Source: Pseudomonas sp. CC120222-01a (GTDB taxonomy: Bacteria; Pseudomonadota; Gammaproteobacteria; Pseudomonadales; Pseudomonadaceae). Taken from it: 64,000 nucleotides of DNA. The position numbers were made by a program, and so were the translations under genes. Every line of letters begins with the position of its first letter. The first letter of the stretch is position 1. Of this stretch, positions 58,688-64,000 are shown in pieces. The notes below the pieces were generated by a model. The model did no database searches and was not told the origin of the DNA. It saw only the letters and a list, made by a program, of their open reading frames with translations. The stretch is from positions 18,466-82,465 of the forward strand of contig NZ_QEQQ01000025.1 in NCBI RefSeq assembly GCF_003097235.1, given 5' to 3'.

Positions 58688-59241
58688 TCAACGACATCAA
58701 GAAAGACGCGCAGGAGCGCATGACCAAGTCCCTCGAGGCCCTGGGCCGCAACCTGGCGGCAATCCGCACTGGTCGCGCTCACCCAAGCATCCTCGATACC
58801 GTCAAGGTCACTGCCTGGGGCAGCGAGATGCCGCTGAACCAGGTGGCTGCGATCACCGTCGAAGACGCTCGCACCCTGAAGATCGTCGCTCACGACAAGA
58901 ACCTCAGCGCTGCCATCGAGAAGGCCATCCTGACCTCCGACCTGGGCCTGAACCCGTCCAGCGCTGGTACCACCATCCGTGTACCGATGCCGGCCCTCAC
59001 CGAAGAAACCCGCAAGGGCTACACCAAGCAGGCCAGCGGCGTTGCCGAAGACGCCAAGGTAGCCGTGCGCAACGTGCGCCGTGATGCCCTGGGCGACCTG
59101 AAGAAGTTGACCAAGGACAAGGAAATCAGTGAAGACGAAGAGCGTCGTGCCGCTGATGAAATCCAGAAGCTGACCGACAAGTTCATTGCTGAAGTCGATG
59201 CTGCTTACAAAGCCAAGGAAAAGGACCTGATGGCCGTTTAA
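58684..59241 (+). CDS. frr: ribosome recycling factor
   Basis: Splits the post-termination ribosome with EF-G. 185 residues, the exact usual length. IRTGRAHPSILD at about 29-40, IRVPMPALTEETRKGYTKQA (about 99-118) and VRNVRRDAL are hallmarks. Overlaps pyrH by four bases. Confidence 0.98.
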   Translation: MINDIKKDAQERMTKSLEALGRNLAAIRTGRAHPSILDTVKVTAWGSEMPLNQVAAITVEDARTLKIVAHDKNLSAAIEKAILTSDLGLNPSSAGTTIRVPMPALTEETRKGYTKQASGVAEDAKVAVRNVRRDALGDLKKLTKDKEISEDEERRAADEIQKLTDKFIAEVDAAYKAKEKDLMAV

Positions 59242-59255
59242 GGCCGAGGTTTTTA

Positions 59256-60011
59256 ATGGAAAAGTCCAAGTTGGCGGCACCGTCCTCGGTGCCGCGTCAT
59301 GTCGCGATCATCATGGATGGCAACAACCGCTGGGCGAAGAAGCGCTTGTTGCCCGGCGTTGCCGGGCACAAGGCTGGCGTCGATGCGGTGCGCGCAGTCA
59401 TCGAGGTGTGTGCCGAATCCGGGGTCGAGGTGCTGACCCTGTTCGCGTTCTCCAGTGAAAACTGGCAGCGCCCGGCCGAAGAGGTCGGTGCGTTGATGGA
59501 GCTGTTCTTCTCGGCCTTGCGCCGTGAGGCCCGGCGCCTCAACGAGAACAACATCAGCCTGCGCATCATCGGTGATCGTTCTCGTTTCCACCCCGAACTG
59601 CAGGCCGCCATGCGCGAAGCCGAAGCGCTGACTGCGGGCAGCAATCGCTTCATCCTGCAGATCGCCGCCAACTACGGTGGCCAGTGGGATATCGCCCAGG
59701 CTGCCCAGCGCTTGGCGCGTGAGGTCCAGGCCGGCCATCTGCGCCCGGACGACATCACCCCGGGGCTGCTGCAGACCTGCCTGGCCACCGGCGAGCTGCC
59801 ATTGCCTGACCTGTGCATCCGCACCGGTGGTGAGCATCGCATCAGCAACTTCCTGCTGTGGCAGCTGGCCTATGCCGAACTGTACTTCTCCGACCTCTTC
59901 TGGCCGGATTTCAAACACGAGGCCATGCGCAAAGCCCTGGCCGATTTCGCTTCGCGCCAGCGCCGCTTCGGTAAGACCAGCGAGCAGGTCGAGGCTGGAG
60001 CTCGTGCTTAA
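59256..60011 (+). CDS. uppS: undecaprenyl diphosphate synthase
   Basis: cis-Prenyltransferase that makes the C55 lipid carrier for cell-wall synthesis. 251 residues. MDGNNRWAKKR at about 19-29 holds the catalytic Asp; GHKAG, FSSENWQRP (about 67-75), ISNFLLWQLAYAELYF and a C-terminal RRFGKT are in place. The stop overlaps the cdsA start (TAATG). Confidence 0.97.
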   Translation: MEKSKLAAPSSVPRHVAIIMDGNNRWAKKRLLPGVAGHKAGVDAVRAVIEVCAESGVEVLTLFAFSSENWQRPAEEVGALMELFFSALRREARRLNENNISLRIIGDRSRFHPELQAAMREAEALTAGSNRFILQIAANYGGQWDIAQAAQRLAREVQAGHLRPDDITPGLLQTCLATGELPLPDLCIRTGGEHRISNFLLWQLAYAELYFSDLFWPDFKHEAMRKALADFASRQRRFGKTSEQVEAGARA

Positions 60012-60826
60012 TGCTTAAACAACGCATCATTACTGCGCTGATCCTGTTGCCGGTCGCGCTGGGTGGGTTTTTCCTGCTCAACGGCGGGGATTTCGCCCTG
60101 TTCATCGGCTTCGTGGTGACCCTCGGTGCCTGGGAATGGGCGCGTCTGGCCGGGCTTATGGCGCAGCCTTTGCGCATCGCCTACGCCGCTGTGGTTGCCG
60201 GAGCGCTGATGCTGCTCCACCTCATGCCAGACCTTGCACCTTGGGTGCTCGGGGCTTCGGTCATCTGGTGGGGGCTGGCCACCTGGCTGGTGCTGACCTA
60301 TCCGCGCAGCAGCGAGCTTTGGGCCAGTGCCGCCTGCAAACTGCTGATCGGCCTGCTGATCCTGTTGCCGGCCTGGCAAGGCCTGATCCTGCTCAAGCAC
60401 TGGCAGCTGGGTAACTGGCTGATCCTGTCGGTCATGGTGCTGGTGTGGGCCGCTGATATCGGCGCCTATTTCTCCGGCCGAGCCTTCGGCAAACGCAAGT
60501 TGGCGCCGCAGGTGAGCCCGGGCAAGAGCTGGGAAGGTGTCTATGGTGGCCTGGCAGTCAGCCTGGTGATCACCCTGGTGGTGGGCATCAGCCGTGACTG
60601 GGGCTTCGGTCAGCTTCTACTGGGCTTGTTGGGCGCTGCGCTGGTGGTCATGTCGTCGGTGATCGGCGACCTGACCGAGAGCATGTTCAAGCGCCGTGCC
60701 GGCATCAAAGACAGCAGCAACCTGCTGCCTGGCCACGGTGGTGTGCTGGATCGCATCGACAGCCTGACGGCTGCGATCCCGATCTTTGCCGTGCTGTTGT
60801 GGGCTGCCGAATGGGGTGTGATGTGA
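60011..60826 (+). CDS. cdsA: phosphatidate cytidylyltransferase
   Basis: Makes CDP-diacylglycerol from CTP and phosphatidate in the inner membrane. 271 residues, about eight TM segments. The family signature SMFKRRAGIKDSSNLLPGHG with GVLDR follows at about 216-240 (K-D, HGG and DR). Overlaps uppS by one base and dxr by four. Confidence 0.96.
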   Translation: MLKQRIITALILLPVALGGFFLLNGGDFALFIGFVVTLGAWEWARLAGLMAQPLRIAYAAVVAGALMLLHLMPDLAPWVLGASVIWWGLATWLVLTYPRSSELWASAACKLLIGLLILLPAWQGLILLKHWQLGNWLILSVMVLVWAADIGAYFSGRAFGKRKLAPQVSPGKSWEGVYGGLAVSLVITLVVGISRDWGFGQLLLGLLGAALVVMSSVIGDLTESMFKRRAGIKDSSNLLPGHGGVLDRIDSLTAAIPIFAVLLWAAEWGVM

Positions 60827-62013
60827 GCAGCGTGCAGCGTATCACCGTCTTGGGTGCGACAGGCTCGATCGGCTTGAGCACGCTCGATGTGATTGCGCGG
60901 CACCCCGAGCGCTACCAGGTGTTTGCGCTGAGCGGTTATTCGCGCATCGACGAACTGCTGGCCTTGTGCGTTCGGCACCGTCCGGCTTATGCCGTAGTAC
61001 CCAATGACGAAGCCGCTGCGCGCCTGCGTGATGGTCTGCTTGGTGCAGGCTGCTCTGCGCAGGTGCTGGTAGGGGAGGCGGGCCTCTGTGAGGTTGCCGC
61101 AGCCCCTGAAGTGGATGCGGTGATGGCCGCCATCGTCGGTGCCGCTGGCCTGCGCCCGACCCTTGCCGCCGTCGAGGCGGGCAAGAAGGTGCTGCTGGCC
61201 AACAAGGAAGCGCTGGTGATGTCTGGCGCGCTGTTCATGGACGCGGTGCGGCGCAGTGGCGCCGTGCTGTTGCCGATCGACAGCGAGCACAATGCGATCT
61301 TCCAGTGCCTGCCGGGCGATTATGCCCGCGGCCTGAGCCAGGTCGGCGTGCGTCGTATCCTGCTGACCGCCTCGGGTGGGCCGTTCCGCGAAACGCCCGA
61401 GGCTGCCCTGCGTGATGTCACGCCAGAACAGGCCTGTGCCCATCCCAACTGGTCCATGGGTCGGAAGATTTCCGTGGACTCGGCCAGCATGATGAACAAG
61501 GGGCTGGAGCTGATCGAAGCCTGCTGGCTGTTCGATGCGGCGCCAGCCAAGGTCGAGGTGGTCGTGCATCCGCAGAGCGTGATCCATTCGCTGGTCGACT
61601 ACGTCGATGGTTCGGTGCTGGCCCAGCTGGGCAACCCGGACATGCGCACCCCTATCGCCAACGCCCTGGCCTGGCCAGAGCGCATCGATTCCGGGGTGGC
61701 CCCGCTGGACCTGTTCGCCATCGCCCGCCTGGACTTCCAGGCACCGGACGAACAGCGCTTCCCCTGCCTGCGCCTGGCGCGCGAGGCGGCTGAAGCGGGT
61801 AACAGTGCGCCTGCGGTGCTCAATGCGGCCAACGAGGTCGCGGTCGAGGCATTTCTCCAGCGGCGTATCCGCTTCCCGGATATCGCGGGTATGATCGAAC
61901 AGGTGCTTGATCAGGAACCTGTGGTGCCGCTGCCGTCGTTGGAGGCTGTGTTCGCTGCTGACCAGCGTGCCCGTGAGCTGGCCCGTGAGTGGCTGAGGCG
62001 TCACGGTCGTTGA
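60823..62013 (+). CDS. dxr: 1-deoxy-D-xylulose 5-phosphate reductoisomerase
   Basis: Second step of the MEP isoprenoid pathway, NADPH dependent. 396 residues. Nucleotide-binding VLGATGSIGLSTLDV at about 8-22; ANKEALVMSG (about 126-135), PIDSEHNAIFQCL (about 152-164) and SMMNKGLELIEA (about 222-233) are the catalytic blocks. The GTG at 60823 overlaps the cdsA stop (ATGTGA) and has GGGGTG upstream; an ATG at 60811 would add four residues. Confidence 0.95.
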   Translation: MSSVQRITVLGATGSIGLSTLDVIARHPERYQVFALSGYSRIDELLALCVRHRPAYAVVPNDEAAARLRDGLLGAGCSAQVLVGEAGLCEVAAAPEVDAVMAAIVGAAGLRPTLAAVEAGKKVLLANKEALVMSGALFMDAVRRSGAVLLPIDSEHNAIFQCLPGDYARGLSQVGVRRILLTASGGPFRETPEAALRDVTPEQACAHPNWSMGRKISVDSASMMNKGLELIEACWLFDAAPAKVEVVVHPQSVIHSLVDYVDGSVLAQLGNPDMRTPIANALAWPERIDSGVAPLDLFAIARLDFQAPDEQRFPCLRLAREAAEAGNSAPAVLNAANEVAVEAFLQRRIRFPDIAGMIEQVLDQEPVVPLPSLEAVFAADQRARELAREWLRRHGR

Positions 62014-62061
62014 GGCTGGTGGCTATTCCAGGGTTCTGCTGAACGTCATTCGGAGATAGAT

Positions 62062-63414
62062 ATGACTGCGCTCTACATGATTGTCGGCACCCTGGTGGCC
62101 CTGGGTGTATTGGTCACGTTCCACGAGTTTGGCCACTTCTGGGTTGCCCGGCGCTGCGGGGTCAAGGTCCTGCGTTTCTCCGTCGGCTTCGGCATGCCGC
62201 TGCTGCGCTGGCATGACCGCCAGGGGACCGAGTTCGTGGTGGCGGCGATCCCGCTGGGTGGCTACGTCAAGATGCTCGACGAGCGTGAGGGCGAAGTTCC
62301 TCCGGCGCTCGCCGATCAATCGTTCAACCGCAAGTCGGTGCGTCAGCGTATCGCCATCGTGGCTGCAGGCCCGATTGCCAACTTCCTCCTGGCTATCGTC
62401 TTCTTCTGGCTGTTGGCCATGCTCGGTACCCAGCAGATCCGCCCGGTGATCGGCGCGGTTGAGTCCGGGAGCCTGGCAGCGTCGGCAGGCCTGGCCGCCG
62501 GTCAGGAAATTGTATCTATTGATGGCAAGGCGACCAGCGGTTGGTCGGCTGTCAATCTGCAACTGGTTCGGCGCCTGGGTGAGAGTGGCACGCTGCAGGT
62601 CGGAGTGCGCGACGAGGGCGCCACTGCCGAGCGCCAGCTGCAGGTGAAACTGGATCATTGGCTCAAGGGGGCCGACGAGCCGGACCCTATCCAGTCCCTG
62701 GGCCTGCGCCCATGGCGGCCGGCGGTATCGCCGGTGCTGGCCGAGATCGACCCGAAAGGCCCGGCCGCTGCCGCTGGTCTGAAGGCTGGCGACAAGTTGC
62801 TCGCCCTCGACGGCGCGGCGCTGAGCGATTGGCAGCAGGTAGTGGACAGTGTTCGCGCCCGTCCGGATGCCCAGGTGGTGCTGCGTGTCGAGCGCGATGG
62901 CGCGGCCCTGGAAGTGCCGGTCACACTGGCTCGCAAAGGTGAGGGCAAAGCTGCCGGAGGCTACCTCGGGGCGGGTGTGAAGGGCGCCGAGTGGCCGGCC
63001 AGCATGCTCCGCGAAGTCAGCTATGGCCCGCTGGATGCAGTGGGCGAGGGGCTCTCGCGGACCTGGAACATGAGTGTCCTGACCCTCGAGTCGCTGAAGA
63101 AAATGCTGTTCGGGGAGCTCTCGGTAAAAAACTTGAGTGGACCGATAACCATTGCTAAAGTGGCGGGCGCTTCAGCCCAGTCCGGCGTGGGGGATTTCCT
63201 GAATTTCCTGGCCTACCTGAGCATAAGCCTGGGGGTTCTTAACCTGCTGCCCATTCCAGTACTGGATGGGGGGCATTTGCTGTTTTACCTGGTCGAGTGG
63301 GCGCGCGGTCGTCCGCTGTCCGAACGGGTGCAAGGTTGGGGGGTCCAGATCGGTATCAGTTTGGTCGTAGGGGTGATGTTGCTCGCCCTGATCAACGATC
63401 TGGGTCGACTTTAA
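62062..63414 (+). CDS. rseP: RseP, site-2 intramembrane zinc protease
   Basis: Cuts the anti-sigma factor (MucA/RseA type) after DegS/AlgW, releasing AlgU/RpoE. 450 residues. HEFGH at 21-25 in the first TM, two PDZ domains at about 115-185 and 200-280 (RPVIGAVESGSLAASAGLAAG and PVLAEIDPKGPAAAAGLKAG), and third-metal LDG motif PVLDGGHLL near residue 397. Between dxr and bamA, as in other gamma-proteobacteria. Confidence 0.96.
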   Translation: MTALYMIVGTLVALGVLVTFHEFGHFWVARRCGVKVLRFSVGFGMPLLRWHDRQGTEFVVAAIPLGGYVKMLDEREGEVPPALADQSFNRKSVRQRIAIVAAGPIANFLLAIVFFWLLAMLGTQQIRPVIGAVESGSLAASAGLAAGQEIVSIDGKATSGWSAVNLQLVRRLGESGTLQVGVRDEGATAERQLQVKLDHWLKGADEPDPIQSLGLRPWRPAVSPVLAEIDPKGPAAAAGLKAGDKLLALDGAALSDWQQVVDSVRARPDAQVVLRVERDGAALEVPVTLARKGEGKAAGGYLGAGVKGAEWPASMLREVSYGPLDAVGEGLSRTWNMSVLTLESLKKMLFGELSVKNLSGPITIAKVAGASAQSGVGDFLNFLAYLSISLGVLNLLPIPVLDGGHLLFYLVEWARGRPLSERVQGWGVQIGISLVVGVMLLALINDLGRL

Positions 63415-63432
63415 AAGCTTCGCTCAATTGCG

Positions 63433-63458
63433 AACCAGCCGTCTTTATACGGCGGGTT
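63433..63458 (+). terminator. hairpin between rseP and bamA
   Basis: AACC-A-GCCGT with ACGGC-G-GGTT around CTTTAT, followed by GTTTATT. Nine pairs with one mismatch; a weak terminator or attenuator, or a stabilising stem. Confidence 0.4.
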
Positions 63459-63488
63459 GTTTATTGCCAGTTGGAATAAAAGGACTTC

Positions 63489-64000
63489 ATGAAACGTCTG
63501 CTGCTAACTGCGGTCATGTCCGCACTGATGATCGCTGAAGTTCACGCCGAGTCCTTCACTATCTCCGATATTCGTGTCAACGGCCTGCAGCGGGTATCCG
63601 CTGGCAGCGTGTTCGGCGCCTTGCCGCTCAACGTCGGCGACCAGGCTGACGACCGTCGCCTGGTGGATTCCACCCGTTCGCTGTTCAAGACCGGCTTCTT
63701 CCAGGACATCCAGCTGAACCGCGATGGCAACGTCCTGATCATCAACGTGGTCGAGCGCCCGTCGGTATCGAGCATCGAGATCGAAGGCAACAAGGCGATC
63801 AGCACCGAAGACCTGATGAAGGGCCTGAAACAGTCGGGCCTGGCCGAAGGCGAGATCTTCCAGCGTGCCACCCTCGAAGGCGTGCGCAACGAACTGCAGC
63901 GCCAGTATGTGGCCCAGGGCCGCTACTCGGCCGAAGTCGATGCCGAAGTAGTGCCGCAGCCGCGCAACCGGGTGGCCTTGAAGATCAAGATCAACGAAGG
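63489..64000 (+). CDS. bamA: BamA outer-membrane protein assembly factor, 5' part
   Basis: Central beta-barrel subunit of the BAM complex. The first 170 residues are in the window: signal peptide about 1-20 (KRLLLTAVMSALMIAEVHA), POTRA1 from about 22 (FTISDIRVNGLQRVSAGSVF) and the start of POTRA2 (SVSSIEIEGNKAIS). AAAAGGA lies upstream of the ATG. The barrel lies beyond the window end. Confidence 0.97.
   Translation, partial: MKRLLLTAVMSALMIAEVHAESFTISDIRVNGLQRVSAGSVFGALPLNVGDQADDRRLVDSTRSLFKTGFFQDIQLNRDGNVLIINVVERPSVSSIEIEGNKAISTEDLMKGLKQSGLAEGEIFQRATLEGVRNELQRQYVAQGRYSAEVDAEVVPQPRNRVALKIKINE

Overview
The window is a chromosomal segment of a Pseudomonas, most likely of the P. putida group. 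Three things point there: GC-rich coding sequence throughout; the REP-type palindromes found in many intergenic gaps; and a gene order (wspABCDEFR - prfB - lysS ... ppc - adk - tsaB ... plsB ... dapE - ndvB ... csdA - dapD ... dapC - glnD - map / rpsB - tsf - pyrH - frr - uppS - cdsA - dxr - rseP - bamA) that matches, from memory, the KT2440 chromosome. No rRNA, tRNA, CRISPR array or transposase gene was found, and no phage genes. Most of the window is core genome.

Layout. 1-3159 (minus): a polyamine-type ABC importer (binding protein, ATPase, first permease cut by the window edge). 3463-11848 (plus): the complete Wsp chemosensory operon, in which receptor WspA, couplers WspB and WspD, methyltransferase WspC, hybrid kinase WspE, methylesterase WspF and the diguanylate cyclase WspR link surface sensing to c-di-GMP. 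11941-14632: prfB (with its programmed +1 frameshift) and lysS. 14812-18737: a TetR regulator, a lipoprotein, a HExxxH/QEGLA putative metallopeptidase, an alpha/beta-hydrolase lipoprotein and a small membrane protein. 18741-21303 (minus): a RelE/Phd-type toxin-antitoxin pair, an OmpA-like lipoprotein with a DUF4398-like partner, and a small conserved protein.

21473-29684: ppc, adk, tsaB, small and DUF72 proteins, a PEP-mutase/isocitrate-lyase family enzyme, the 3' scrap of an extensin-like gene, a protein with two internal repeats, and rsmJ. 29861-34843: a TetR gene divergent from a two-gene RND efflux operon, with a palindromic operator candidate between them. 34964-39534: a DUF4197 protein, a YbaY-like lipoprotein, plsB, a cold-shock protein and a small acidic protein. 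39552-48499: rlmA, dapE, ndvB (GH17 plus GT2), tcdA, csdE, csdA, dapD and an ArsC/YffB protein. 48500-49115 is a repeat-filled gap, followed by a CPA1 cation/proton antiporter.

50881-55631 (minus): map, glnD and dapC. 55978 to the end: the ribosome and envelope cluster rpsB to bamA (cut by the edge). Three lysine/diaminopimelate genes (dapC, dapD, dapE) lie within 12 kb but in separate units. The cluster from uppS to bamA joins undecaprenyl, phospholipid and isoprenoid synthesis to outer-membrane assembly.

I did not find an obviously new multi-gene system. The most interesting items are smaller: the MATCAP-like metallopeptidase candidate, the cysteine cluster of WspD, the extensin-gene remnant, the duplicated-domain orphan, the repeats beside the toxin-antitoxin pair, mutually exclusive hairpins upstream of the OmpA-like operon, a strong terminator placed almost on the csdA start, and the long palindromes.
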